Part shown: in pieces, positions 27,220 through 35,758 of the stretch
How positions within the stretch are numbered: position 1 is the stretch's first letter
Layout of the letters: each line of letters opens with the position of its first letter
Origin: Microbacterium sp. MYb66
GTDB lineage: Bacteria; Actinomycetota; Actinomycetes; Actinomycetales; Microbacteriaceae
Length of the DNA stretch: 64,000 nt
NCBI RefSeq assembly: GCF_002979435.1
Contig: NZ_PCOV01000002.1
Coordinates: 434,001-498,000, forward strand
Reading direction: 5' to 3'
The notes under the pieces: generated by a model
The model's input: only the letters and a program-made list of their open reading frames with translations
What the model was told of the DNA's origin: nothing
Database searches by the model: none
Translations under genes and position numbers: made by a program

Positions 27220-27299
27220 GACCGGCTTAGGCGATGAGAATGACGGTTTCCAGTACGCTGACAGCGGGCCGCCACGCCCGTAAGAGAGGAGCACCCACG

Positions 27300-27791
27300 A
27301 TGCGATCCGGTGAATTCCACGGGCTGGTCCCAGCGCAGCTGGATGAGCTCGACCGTAAGCTCGTCCGCCTTCTGCAGGAGGACGGCCGCCGGTCCGTGAC
27401 CGAGATGGCCGGGGCCGTGGGACTCTCGCACGCCGCTGTACGCCAGCGCATCCAACGGCTGCTCAACGAGCGCGTCGTGACGATCGGGGCGATGACCCAC
27501 CCGCAGACCCACGGCTACGCGCAGTCCGCACTCGTCGGCGTCCGCGTGGACCACCGGGTGCACGAGGTGAGCGACGCCATCTCGGCGATCGACGAGGTCT
27601 ACTACCTGGTCACGACGACCGGGCATTACGACCTCATGGCAGAGCTCATGGCCACGGACAACGAGCATCTGCTCGACCTCGTGATGTCCATCCGCGCGAT
27701 CCCGGGCGTGACCGAGACCGAGACCATCAGCTTCGTCGACACCGTCAAGTGGATCTACCGCCCCGACTTCGCGACCCGCGGCACCCCCTGA
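27300..27791 (+). CDS. Lrp/AsnC family transcriptional regulator
   Basis: The 163-residue protein has an N-terminal winged helix-turn-helix (about residues 14-65, with LDRKLVRLLQEDGRRSVTEM) and a C-terminal RAM ligand-binding domain with EVYYLVTTTGHYDLMAELMA. It probably senses an amino acid related to the divergent amidohydrolase and permease genes. The ATG at 27300 follows GAGGAG. The shared intergenic region holds a palindrome that may be its own operator. Confidence 0.93.
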   Translation: MRSGEFHGLVPAQLDELDRKLVRLLQEDGRRSVTEMAGAVGLSHAAVRQRIQRLLNERVVTIGAMTHPQTHGYAQSALVGVRVDHRVHEVSDAISAIDEVYYLVTTTGHYDLMAELMATDNEHLLDLVMSIRAIPGVTETETISFVDTVKWIYRPDFATRGTP

Positions 27792-27815
27792 GAACACGGA
27801 GAACGCGGGCACGCG

Positions 27816-28658
27816 CTACAGCTCTTCGCGCGCCTTCCGCGCCAGATCCGCAGCGCTCGCGGCCGCCTCCGCCCGCGTCGCCGCCTTCTCACGGCTCTCC
27901 TCCGCGTCCGGGAGATCCTGCTTCACGCGCTTCAGGTCCGCGCGAGCACGGGAGAGTTCGGCCTCGAGCTCCGACGCCCGCTCGGTCAGCTCCTTCGCCC
28001 GGGTGCGCAGGAGCTGCAGAGCCCGATCCTGCGTCGTCAGCTCCCGTTCTGCGGACGCCTGCTCCTTCTCGGCTGCGGCGACCCGGCGCTCGGCCTCCCG
28101 GCGCGCCCTTCGCGCCTGCAACTCGCCGGTCGGCCGCGGCTCCGACTCGAGTGCGGGGATGTCGCCCACCACCGCGTCGCGGATGTCGTCCTCCGTCGAA
28201 GACGGCGTGATCGTCCGCAGCAACCGCCCGGAAGCCACGGCCGAGGCCGCAGCAGGGTCGAAGAACGCGGCGGAGATGCTCTGCTCGACGGCCTCGAGCG
28301 TCGCGGGGGTGATCCGCTCCCCGCGCGCGGCGGCCAACTCCCCCGCCGTCTCCGCAAGCCTCTTCGTCAGCGCCCGACGCTCTCGTCCGAGTTTCGCCAG
28401 CGCCGGAGCATCCAGATCGTCCTGCGCCTCACGGAGCTCACGTGCCAACTGCAGCGCCTCCCTCAGCTGGCCCGCCCGCTCCTGCGCGAAGAGGTTCACC
28501 ACCCAGGCCGCGACCGACGGCTTCCGCAGGGCGCGCACGGCCGATGCGAGTCCGGGATCGGCAGCTTCCTCGGCGCGGGCCTTGCGTGAAGACACGAAGT
28601 CCTCAGGTGGCCCGGCGTACAGCACGGCCGCGATCTCCTCGAACGTGGGGGCGGCCAT
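27816..28658 (-). CDS. Coiled-coil protein of unknown function
   Basis: The 280-residue protein is mostly helical. The N-terminal part (about 1-150) contains VRALRKPSVAAWVVNLFA, and the C-terminal half (about 170-280) is a long charged coiled coil rich in Ala, Arg and Glu. There is no signal peptide or membrane helix. The family is common in Microbacteriaceae without known function. TATCGT six bases upstream of the ATG indicates a leaderless mRNA. Confidence 0.8.
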   Translation of the reverse strand: MAAPTFEEIAAVLYAGPPEDFVSSRKARAEEAADPGLASAVRALRKPSVAAWVVNLFAQERAGQLREALQLARELREAQDDLDAPALAKLGRERRALTKRLAETAGELAAARGERITPATLEAVEQSISAAFFDPAAASAVASGRLLRTITPSSTEDDIRDAVVGDIPALESEPRPTGELQARRARREAERRVAAAEKEQASAERELTTQDRALQLLRTRAKELTERASELEAELSRARADLKRVKQDLPDAEESREKAATRAEAAASAADLARKAREEL

Positions 28659-28664
28659 GCGTCA

Positions 28665-28670
28665 ACGATA
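28665..28670 (-). promoter_or_regulatory. -10 element TATCGT of a leaderless promoter
   Basis: Minus-strand TATCGT, six bases, then the ATG at 28658. Confidence 0.55.
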
Positions 28671-28677
28671 CGCCGCG

Positions 28678-30006
28678 CTACTCGATGGTGAGGTGATCGC
28701 TCCAGTCCGCTCCGACGAGCGTCTTGGTGCCGAAGGTGCCGTTGCCGAGACCGGCGTAGAGGTACAGCTCGCCCGCCGGCGTCCGGCCGAGCAGGTCGGC
28801 GCGTCCGTCACCGTTGTAGTCGACGCCGCCGGTCAACGCCGTGAACTCCACCCAGCCGTCTCCGGCGAGGCGGCGCTGCGCGAATCCGTACGGAAGACCC
28901 GGATAGAAGTAGAGCGTTCCGGTGTCGCTGACCGCCACGAGGTCGCCGCGTCCGTCGTTGTCGAAGTCACCGCCGACGATGAAGTGGAACCCCTCCCACC
29001 CGCCTCCGGCAAGGGTCAGATGGGCGGTCCCGAAGGCACCGGCGCCATTGCCCTGGTAGATCGTCATGACACCGCTCCGGGAGACACCGACCACATCCTG
29101 CTTGCCGTCGCCGGTGTAGTCCGCTCCGGATGTCACGTGAAGCAGGTCGTACCATCCCGTTCCCATGCTCACCGCCGCGGCGAACCCGCTCGCCCCGTTG
29201 CCGGCGTAGAACTCGAGGGAGCCGTCGGATCTCGCCGCGAGGATGTCGGCCTTGCCGTCGCCGTTGAAATCGGTGTGGGTCAGGTGTCGACGCGTCCCGC
29301 CCCAGAGCCCCAGAACCGTCGTCGTCGGAAGGAAGCCGCCCTTGCCGTTGCCGGGGCGGAGTCGCAGGTCGCCGTTGCCCGCGACCATCAGGAGATCCGC
29401 ATTGCCGTCGCTCGTGTAGTCGGCGGAGGCGATCGTCGGATCGGGTCCTGTGCTGAGCCCGGGGAAGAACAACGGAATCGGCGCGCCCCGCGTCACGTTC
29501 GTCAGGCAGGTGTAGCCCTGGTTGATCGCGGTGTACACCGATCCGTTCAGCCGGACCTCGAAGTGCAGGTGGTAGGCCGGCGAGTTGCCGGTGTTCCCCA
29601 CGACGCCGATCTGCTGCCCGCGGACCACCCGGGTGCCGGGCGCATAAAGTCCGGGCGATGCCATGTGCGCATAGCGGGTGACGTAGCCGCCGGGATGCTC
29701 GACGTCGGTGTAGTTGCCGTAGCCGCTGTTCACGGTGCGCGACTTGATGACCCCGTCGTAGGCCGCGAGGATCGGCGTGCCGCCCGCCGCCGAGATGTCG
29801 ATGCCCTCATGCGCGCGGTAGTTTCCGCGACAGCCGTCGCCGACCTTCGATTGGATGTTGCCCGAAGCCGGGTGGACCATCTGCCCGTCGGTGGCTGCGG
29901 TCGCGAACGTGCTCGTCGACAGCGCGGGGGCCAGTGTTCCGATCACGACCGCGAGCACGGTGGCGATCCCGATGCGACCAAGACGCAGACGGGATGGTCG
30001 CTTCAT
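28678..30006 (-). CDS. Secreted M23 peptidase-like protein with FG-GAP/VCBS repeats
   Basis: The 442-residue protein has a signal peptide (about 1-38), an M23 domain (about 45-155) with RAHEGIDISA, RYAHMA and HLHFEVRL, and a C-terminal array of FG-GAP repeats recognised by recurring DYTGDGK, DFNGDGKAD and DFDNDGRGD calcium-binding loops that should form a beta-propeller. It may cut peptidoglycan while binding a surface glycan. The ATG at 30006 is chosen to give a clean signal peptide; a GTG four codons upstream is possible. Confidence 0.87.
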   Translation of the reverse strand: MKRPSRLRLGRIGIATVLAVVIGTLAPALSTSTFATAATDGQMVHPASGNIQSKVGDGCRGNYRAHEGIDISAAGGTPILAAYDGVIKSRTVNSGYGNYTDVEHPGGYVTRYAHMASPGLYAPGTRVVRGQQIGVVGNTGNSPAYHLHFEVRLNGSVYTAINQGYTCLTNVTRGAPIPLFFPGLSTGPDPTIASADYTSDGNADLLMVAGNGDLRLRPGNGKGGFLPTTTVLGLWGGTRRHLTHTDFNGDGKADILAARSDGSLEFYAGNGASGFAAAVSMGTGWYDLLHVTSGADYTGDGKQDVVGVSRSGVMTIYQGNGAGAFGTAHLTLAGGGWEGFHFIVGGDFDNDGRGDLVAVSDTGTLYFYPGLPYGFAQRRLAGDGWVEFTALTGGVDYNGDGRADLLGRTPAGELYLYAGLGNGTFGTKTLVGADWSDHLTIE

Positions 30007-30161
30007 CTCGAAGTTCACTCCTGCTCGTCGGCCCCAGGGACGCGATGCCCACCGCCGTCACCGTACCAGTGCTCCGGCCCCCGGCCGCGAACGCCGCCGG
30101 GGAGCCGGAGGATCAGTCCCGCGCATCCGGCCGTCGACGTGACAGGTCCGCGCGGGAGCGT

Positions 30162-30446
30162 TCAGAGCAGGTCGAACTCCCCTCCGTACGGTGCGCCGCC
30201 GTCACCGGTGTCCCGGGGATCGAACTCCACGTTCTCGACCGAGATCACCACGTGCGTCGAGGCGGAGACGAGAACGCTGACCGCGCGGTTGCCCACCACC
30301 ACGAACTCGACGAACTCCCCGCCGGAACGCACCGCATCCTCGATGCGGTTCTTCAGGTCGGTGTCGTCCTGCCCCTGTGCCAGGTAGAACCCGACGTCGT
30401 TGACCATGATCCGGGTACGTGCCATCGTCTGCACTTCGCCCTCCAT
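30162..30446 (-). CDS. Small protein of unknown function, paralogue of 22101-22376
   Basis: This 94-residue soluble protein shares its core (VSVLVSASTHVVISVENVEF) and the preceding acidic helix with the protein of 22101-22376. It ends in a glycine- and aspartate-rich tail. The ATG at 30446 has GAGGAAG upstream; an ATG seven codons later (MARTRI) is an alternative. No function is known. Confidence 0.76.
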   Translation of the reverse strand: MEGEVQTMARTRIMVNDVGFYLAQGQDDTDLKNRIEDAVRSGGEFVEFVVVGNRAVSVLVSASTHVVISVENVEFDPRDTGDGGAPYGGEFDLL

Positions 30447-30644
30447 TCGTCTTCTTCCTCGGTCGTCGTTGCGGTGACCGTAACGCCGCGCTCGACCGAC
30501 GCAGAAGGGGATTGCGCGAGGGCGCGAGAAGTTGCAGACGCATCGCGCGGCAAGAGCCTCGGCGCCTCATCCGGACTCCTCGCCGACCGGCGGATCAGCG
30601 CGCTCCGAGCCCGTGGGGACCGGATCGCGCCGGGTGGATCCCAC

Positions 30645-30650
30645 TACGCT
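30645..30650 (+). promoter_or_regulatory. -10 element TACGCT of a leaderless promoter
   Basis: TACGCT, six bases, then the GTG at 30657. Confidence 0.58.
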
Positions 30651-30656
30651 GTGGCA

Positions 30657-31178
30657 GTGGACACTCCCCTCTACATCCTTCTCGGCCTGCTGATCCTCGC
30701 GCTGATCATCGCCGGCCCGCTCCTGAAGAGCAGGCTGAGCCGCCGAGTCTCCGAGGCCGGCGACCGGGCGGGGAAGAGGTACGCGTCGACACAGCTCGTC
30801 AAGACGCTCGGCGAGTTCGGCACCACCCTGGTGATCCACGCTCCGGAACCCGTCGCGCGTGAGATCGTCGCGGTGGCGGCGGCACCCCAGAAGCACATCG
30901 CACTCCGCGACGACGGATCGTACGGCATCCGATTCGTCGAACCCGACGACACGATCGTCCGCCTCGTCCGCGAGCCGGACGGCACCCGGATGCAGGTGGA
31001 GACGTTCCGCGAATATCTGGGCTTCCCGCAGACCGCGCCGCTCTGGACGGAGCTGCGCTCTCGCATCGCCTCGACCGCCGGAGTCCGCGACGTGTCGGTC
31101 ACGGAAGGCGTGACGGCGGAGTATGTCCGGGGCGCGCTCCTCGACGACAGGAACGCGCGGTGGGAGAGAAACCCCTGA
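30657..31178 (+). CDS. Membrane-anchored protein of unknown function
   Basis: The 173-residue protein has one N-terminal membrane helix (about residues 6-22, IILLGLLILALIIAG type) and a cytoplasmic domain of about 145 residues with alternating strands and helices. The GTG start is fixed by the promoter element six bases before it. No family is recognised. Confidence 0.75.
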   Translation: MDTPLYILLGLLILALIIAGPLLKSRLSRRVSEAGDRAGKRYASTQLVKTLGEFGTTLVIHAPEPVAREIVAVAAAPQKHIALRDDGSYGIRFVEPDDTIVRLVREPDGTRMQVETFREYLGFPQTAPLWTELRSRIASTAGVRDVSVTEGVTAEYVRGALLDDRNARWERNP

Positions 31179-31269
31179 TCCGCCTTCCCCACCCCGGAGC
31201 CCGACGACCGGAGCCCGGAGCCCGGAAAACCGAGCGCACACCGGAGCGCAGACGCAACTAGGCTGGAGG

Positions 31270-31317
31270 ATGCGCCTCGCCCCGCCGGGCCTCCGCCGGG
31301 TCACGGTGGTGGCGTGA
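31270..31317 (+). CDS. Possible 15-codon upstream ORF before the DivIVA-like gene
   Basis: TAGGCT at 31259-31264 is followed by five bases and an ATG that opens a 15-codon frame (MRLAPPGLRRVTVVA) ending at TGA 31315-31317. It lies 94 nt before the DivIVA-like start. The promoter position suggests the transcript begins at this ATG, so the peptide may be translated. Evidence is position only. Confidence 0.3.
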   Translation: MRLAPPGLRRVTVVA

Positions 31318-31411
31318 GCCCTGACGACATCCTCCTCCGGTCCACACGATCCCTTACGTCGGGATGGAGCCGCAGCTCCCGGTGTGACCACGCCAGAAAG
31401 GCAAGAATCCC

Positions 31412-32800
31412 ATGAGCGAATCCTCCGGACCCGCCGACCGCGACGGCGAGCGCTCGCCGGACTTCTTCGACCAGCTGATCGAGACCACACCCCGCGACCA
31501 GCAGGGTGCGTTCACCGTCGGCTTCCGCGGCTACGACAAGGGTGAGGTCGATTCGGCACTCTCGGCCCTCCGCAACCAGCTCAAGCAGGCCGCCGCCGAT
31601 GTCGCCGAAGCGCAGGCCCGCGAAGAGGAAGCCGTCGAAGCAGTACGAGAGGAGGAGCGCAAGGCCCGCGAGGCACTCGAGAGCGAGCTGACGGCCGCGA
31701 ACGCCAAGGCATCCGAGGCCGAGCAGCAGGTCGCGACCCTCACCTCCGAGCTCGTCGATGCTCCGCAGACGGACGGCGAAGAGGCCCCGTCGCGACAGCA
31801 GTTCGAGGCGATCCTGCGCGTCGCCGAGGAGCAGGCGAACGTGCTCATCCAGAACGCCGCCGTGCAGGCCGACCGTCTGATGACCTCCGCCCGCGAAGAG
31901 GTCACGGCGCAACGCGCCGAGGCCGAGGCCGACGCCGACCGGATCACGTCCCAGGCCCAGCGCGACGCCGACCAGGTGCGCCTGAAGATGGACACCGAGT
32001 ACACGGCGCACGAGGCCCGCATCGAACGCGAAGCCGCGCACGCAGCCGAGAAGGTCAACCAGGCCGCTCAGGAGGCGACGGCGATCCGCACGGAGGCCGA
32101 GAAGGGCGCGGCCGCGCTGCGCTCGCTCGTCACCCGGGAGACGACGCAGCTGCGCGCGGATGCCGAACGCGAGGTGCGCGACATGAACGCCCGGGTGCTG
32201 GAGTTCGAGGAGACCCTCACCCGTCGCCAGGACGATGCGCAGCAGGAGTTCCTCGTGCTGCACAACCAGGCGGTGGCACACGCCGAGCGCATCACCAACG
32301 ACGCGAACGAGCAGGTCGCCGCCTCGCTCGAGCACGCGCAGCGCATCTCCGCCCGGGCCGAGGACTACGAGCGTCTGACCCGTGCACAGGCACAGGCCAT
32401 CGAGGCCGACGCCCAGGTCCGCGCACGCGAGACCCTCGACCGTGCCCGCCAGAAGTCGCAGAAGATCGTCGACTCCGTCACCGGTCACACCACGGCCGTG
32501 CTGCACGATGCCGAGGACCGCACCCGTCAGCTCCGCTGGCAGCAGCAGCAGCTGACGAGCTTCATGGCCGAGGTGCGCGAGCTCATCCGCCCCGACGGGA
32601 TCTTCTCCGACGAGGCCCTGCCCGCCTCGATCGCCGCGATGGACGAGACGTCCCTCGGCGAGGAGCCGGCAGAGGCAGCCGCCGACGAGACGCCCGAGGA
32701 CACGTTCCTCGGTGACGAGGTCCTCGAAGACGAGCTCGACGACGGTCCGCTCGAGAAGATCACGATCGACGTGGTGGAGACCAAGAAGAAGTCCAAGTAG
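31412..32800 (+). CDS. DivIVA/Wag31-like coiled-coil protein
   Basis: The 462-residue protein has a DivIVA-type N-terminal module GFRGYDKGEVDSALSAL (about residues 37-53), then nearly continuous coiled coil to about residue 390 and an acidic tail. In Actinobacteria such proteins mark poles or septa and organise cell-wall synthesis. It is longer than typical Wag31 and lies outside the mur-fts cluster, so it is more likely a second DivIVA-domain scaffold than Wag31 itself. AAAGG precedes the ATG. Confidence 0.87.
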   Translation: MSESSGPADRDGERSPDFFDQLIETTPRDQQGAFTVGFRGYDKGEVDSALSALRNQLKQAAADVAEAQAREEEAVEAVREEERKAREALESELTAANAKASEAEQQVATLTSELVDAPQTDGEEAPSRQQFEAILRVAEEQANVLIQNAAVQADRLMTSAREEVTAQRAEAEADADRITSQAQRDADQVRLKMDTEYTAHEARIEREAAHAAEKVNQAAQEATAIRTEAEKGAAALRSLVTRETTQLRADAEREVRDMNARVLEFEETLTRRQDDAQQEFLVLHNQAVAHAERITNDANEQVAASLEHAQRISARAEDYERLTRAQAQAIEADAQVRARETLDRARQKSQKIVDSVTGHTTAVLHDAEDRTRQLRWQQQQLTSFMAEVRELIRPDGIFSDEALPASIAAMDETSLGEEPAEAAADETPEDTFLGDEVLEDELDDGPLEKITIDVVETKKKSK

Positions 32801-32811
32801 GGACACGAACG

Positions 32812-32851
32812 ACAGAGGCGCGAGCAGGGATTCCTGCTCGCGCCTCTGTCG
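32812..32851. terminator. Strong hairpin terminator after the DivIVA-like gene
   Basis: GACAGAGGCGCGAGCAGG pairs perfectly with its complement around a 4-nt loop (GATT). No clear T run follows. It lies between two convergent genes and may stop transcription in both directions. Confidence 0.8.
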
Positions 32852-32886
32852 TGTCCGGACTGATCAGGCCCGATGGTGTCCGAGGG

Positions 32887-34059
32887 CTACGGCCGACCGA
32901 ACTGCGCCACCGCCGGGCAGTCGAAGGGGTCGGCGCCGGCGGAGAGGCCGACGCGGTTCAGGTACTCGATCACGATCATGTACGAGCGGCCGAGGCTGGT
33001 CTCCGTGTACGGCACGTCGTTCGCCGCGCAGTAGTCGCGCACGATCTCACGTGCCTTCGCCAGGTGCGGCCGCGGCATGCTCGGGAAGAGGTGGTGCTCC
33101 ACCTGGTAGTTGAGACCGCCCATGAGCCAGGTCGTCCACCATCCGCCGCTGATGTTGCGGGAGGTGCGGACCTGCTTGGTGAAGAAGTCGAGACGGGCGC
33201 CGGGTTCGATGATCGGCATCCCCTTGTGGTTCGGCGCGAACGCGGCACCCATGTAGACGCCGAACACCGCGAACTGCACGCCCATGAAGGCGAAGGCCAT
33301 TCCGAGGGGGAGCATCATGAACACGGGCACGAGGATGAGCGCGAACCGCAGGGCGATGATGCCGAGCTCGGTCCAGCGTCCCTTGACGTTCTTCGTCGTC
33401 ATGAGGTACTTCAGGCCGAGGAAGTGCAGGTTCAGCCCCTCGAGCGTGAGGAGCGGGAAGAAGAGCCAGCCCTGCTTGCGGGTGATCAGCTTGATCAGGC
33501 CCTTCGCCTTCGCGGCGTCCTCTTCCAGGAAGGAGATCGTGTCGACCTCGATGTCGGGGTCCTTGCCGACCTGGTTCGGGTTTCCGTGGTGCTTGGTGTG
33601 CTTCGAGTCCCACCACGAGTAGCTCATGCCGATGCTGGCGATCACGATGCGGGCGAGCTTGAAGTTCGCCGGCCCCGTGGTCAGGATCTGACGGTGCGCG
33701 GCCTCATGTCCGAGAAACGCGATCTGGGTCAGGACGATGCCGAGTCCCGCGGCGATGAGGAGCTGGAACCAGCTGTCGCCGAGCAGGATGAAGCCGGTGA
33801 TGAGGCCGCCGAGTGCGACCGCGATGCCGGCGGCCACGAAGACGTAGAACCACTGCGTCCGCTGGAGCAGGCCCGTCTCCTTGACCACCTGCGACACCTG
33901 CTTGTACGCCTTGGCCATGGGCGGGAAGTCCGCGTTGCCGGAGTACGTCTGACGAATCGGACCCAGCGTTGCCGCGGTCGGTGCGATCTGTGTGATGGAG
34001 ATGATCTTCTCCTGACGATCGGAGCCCTTGAGCTGTGAAAGCCCAAGGCGACTGCCCAA
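32887..34059 (-). CDS. Membrane fatty acid desaturase
   Basis: This 390-residue integral membrane di-iron enzyme introduces a double bond into lipid acyl chains. The three histidine boxes are intact: HEAAH (about residues 118-122), HTKHH (about 153-157) and VEHHLF (about 319-324), between two pairs of membrane helices. The start appears to be TTG at 34059, supported by GAGG six bases upstream; no ATG or GTG is suitable. Desaturation would adjust membrane fluidity. Confidence 0.94.
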   Translation of the reverse strand: MGSRLGLSQLKGSDRQEKIISITQIAPTAATLGPIRQTYSGNADFPPMAKAYKQVSQVVKETGLLQRTQWFYVFVAAGIAVALGGLITGFILLGDSWFQLLIAAGLGIVLTQIAFLGHEAAHRQILTTGPANFKLARIVIASIGMSYSWWDSKHTKHHGNPNQVGKDPDIEVDTISFLEEDAAKAKGLIKLITRKQGWLFFPLLTLEGLNLHFLGLKYLMTTKNVKGRWTELGIIALRFALILVPVFMMLPLGMAFAFMGVQFAVFGVYMGAAFAPNHKGMPIIEPGARLDFFTKQVRTSRNISGGWWTTWLMGGLNYQVEHHLFPSMPRPHLAKAREIVRDYCAANDVPYTETSLGRSYMIVIEYLNRVGLSAGADPFDCPAVAQFGRP

Positions 34060-34185
34060 CGCTTACCTCACACTAACCCCGCCCGCATGCGCCTTCGGGA
34101 ATACTTCCGCACCCCTTGACGGCGCGCATTCCGTGTGCGTGAGGGCGCATCGCGAGGGCCGGAGTCGACGGCGGCCCTGACGCGC

Positions 34186-34491
34186 TCAGACGCGGGCGCG
34201 ACGGGGCCGCCGACGCCGCACTCGCGGCAGGATCGACGGGAAGGCTGCGCCCCGCCGAACCGGCTCGTGCGCCTCGTCGAGGGCGGAGAGTGCGGCTTCG
34301 AGCGCCCGGAAGGCGTCGTCGAGCGAATCGAAGGCGCCGAGATCGACGCCGTGATTGTCGCGCACGAGGTGCGCAGCGCCGTCGAACTCGACGAAGCCGG
34401 CGAACTCGCCGGCGCGCGTCGCGACGTGCACATCGGTGTCGGCCTGCTTCCAGGTCAACGGATCGGAGGGAGGGAAAGTGGTCGTGCTCAT
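34186..34491 (-). CDS. Small protein of unknown function with basic tail
   Basis: The 101-residue protein has a compact N-terminal domain containing TDVHVATRAGEFAGFVEFDG and a helix DSLDDAFRALEAALSALD, and ends in a strongly basic tail (RVRRRRPRRARV). The ATG at 34491 is preferred; one four codons upstream is possible. The tail suggests nucleic acid or acidic partner binding, which is speculative. Confidence 0.68.
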   Translation of the reverse strand: MSTTTFPPSDPLTWKQADTDVHVATRAGEFAGFVEFDGAAHLVRDNHGVDLGAFDSLDDAFRALEAALSALDEAHEPVRRGAAFPSILPRVRRRRPRRARV

Positions 34492-34709
34492 GGTGATGCT
34501 CATTGCTGTGTGGCGGACACGCGTGGGCGTTCCGCAAGATGTGAAGATCGAAGGCGGATTCCGCACGCATCGATGTGCGCGGTCCGTAATGGCCCTGATC
34601 AGTGGCGACGTGGCGGCCGAGAGGGGCGATGCACACACGCTGCATCATCAGCATAGCAGACCGCTTCTCCGACCTCGAATCGCGGCTTCGTCGATTCCTG
34701 TCGCCGGCC

Positions 34710-35678
34710 TCAGTTCGCGGGCGGCTGTCCACCGCCGCCCGGGCCGCCCTGTCCGCCGCCGGGAGCCGCGCCGGCGGCGGGAGTCGTGGAGGTGTCGACA
34801 CCGACGACCAGCGTCGCCGTGTATCCCGTGGACACGTCCCCCGTGACGGTCGCCACCTGCAGAGCGCCCGCGTCATCGCCGAACACGTTGTCACCGGCGA
34901 GCGTGGTCTGCGAGAGGTTCCTCGCGGATCCGTCGTACGCCGATCGGGCATACACGGCGGTGCAGGCCGCCTCGGGGAGTGCGAGCTGCGAGGTCGCGAC
35001 GGCCGTGGTCGAGTCGGCGATGGATCCGACGTCCGGGTAGACCTCGAAGTGGATGTGCGGCCAGCGACCCGAATAGCATCCGGGGAAGATCGAGGTGAAC
35101 GACACCATGCCGTCCGCATCCGCGACCTGCACCCCGCGCAGGTAGGTCACATCCTCCAGCCCGGCGGAGTACATGGAGTACTCGCCCTGCGCGGTGCAGT
35201 GCCACGCGTACACCGCGACGCCGGCGAAAGGGACGCCGCCGTTCGCGAGGTCGACGATCTGCAGCTCGAACGAGAGCGGCACCCCGTCGGCCGTCTCTCC
35301 GCCGTCGATCGACGAACGGATGTCCTGGCGAACGATCCCGGAGTCCTCGAGCACATCGGGCCCGTTGGAGCCGTCGCCTGGATACGGACCCGCAGTCTCA
35401 TCGGGGATCTCCCCCACGCTCACCGATCCACCTCCCGGGGCGGCGGACGTCGAGGCCGGCGTCGGATTCGGCGTCGCACCCGAATCGGCGGGAGCACACG
35501 CCGCGAGCACGACAGCGCCGAGGCCGATCCCCGCGAGGCCGAGGACACCGCGACGGCTCATCAGGGTGCGGATATCGAAAGCCGCGCCCTGATCGACGAC
35601 CTCCTCGTCCACCCGATCGAGCAGCCGTCCTTCATACGTGGGGCCGTCGGGCGTCTGGGTGGGTTCGGGAATGCTCAT
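34710..35678 (-). CDS. Tat-exported lipoprotein with intradiol dioxygenase-like domain
   Basis: The 322-residue protein carries SRRGVLG (about residues 41-47) and a lipobox LAAC (Cys about 62), so it is probably exported by Tat and lipidated. The following domain has the intradiol dioxygenase beta-sandwich, with YAWHCTAQGEYSMY and PHIHFEVYPD holding the expected iron ligands. The tail is Gly/Pro-rich. Extracytoplasmic members of this family have uncertain substrates, so aromatic ring cleavage is not certain. AGGAG precedes the ATG. Confidence 0.88.
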   Translation of the reverse strand: MSIPEPTQTPDGPTYEGRLLDRVDEEVVDQGAAFDIRTLMSRRGVLGLAGIGLGAVVLAACAPADSGATPNPTPASTSAAPGGGSVSVGEIPDETAGPYPGDGSNGPDVLEDSGIVRQDIRSSIDGGETADGVPLSFELQIVDLANGGVPFAGVAVYAWHCTAQGEYSMYSAGLEDVTYLRGVQVADADGMVSFTSIFPGCYSGRWPHIHFEVYPDVGSIADSTTAVATSQLALPEAACTAVYARSAYDGSARNLSQTTLAGDNVFGDDAGALQVATVTGDVSTGYTATLVVGVDTSTTPAAGAAPGGGQGGPGGGGQPPAN

Positions 35679-35758
35679 GATCGGCTCCTGTCCAGCGGAC
35701 TTCGGGTGTCTGGTCGCACCAGACTCGCGGAGCATCCGATCAGCGGCCTTTGCCTGGC

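Noticed and set aside
34492-34709. A gene in the 218-bp gap before the dioxygenase-like lipoprotein
   Set aside because: No frame has a ribosome site or coding-like composition on either strand; nothing else is recognisable in it.
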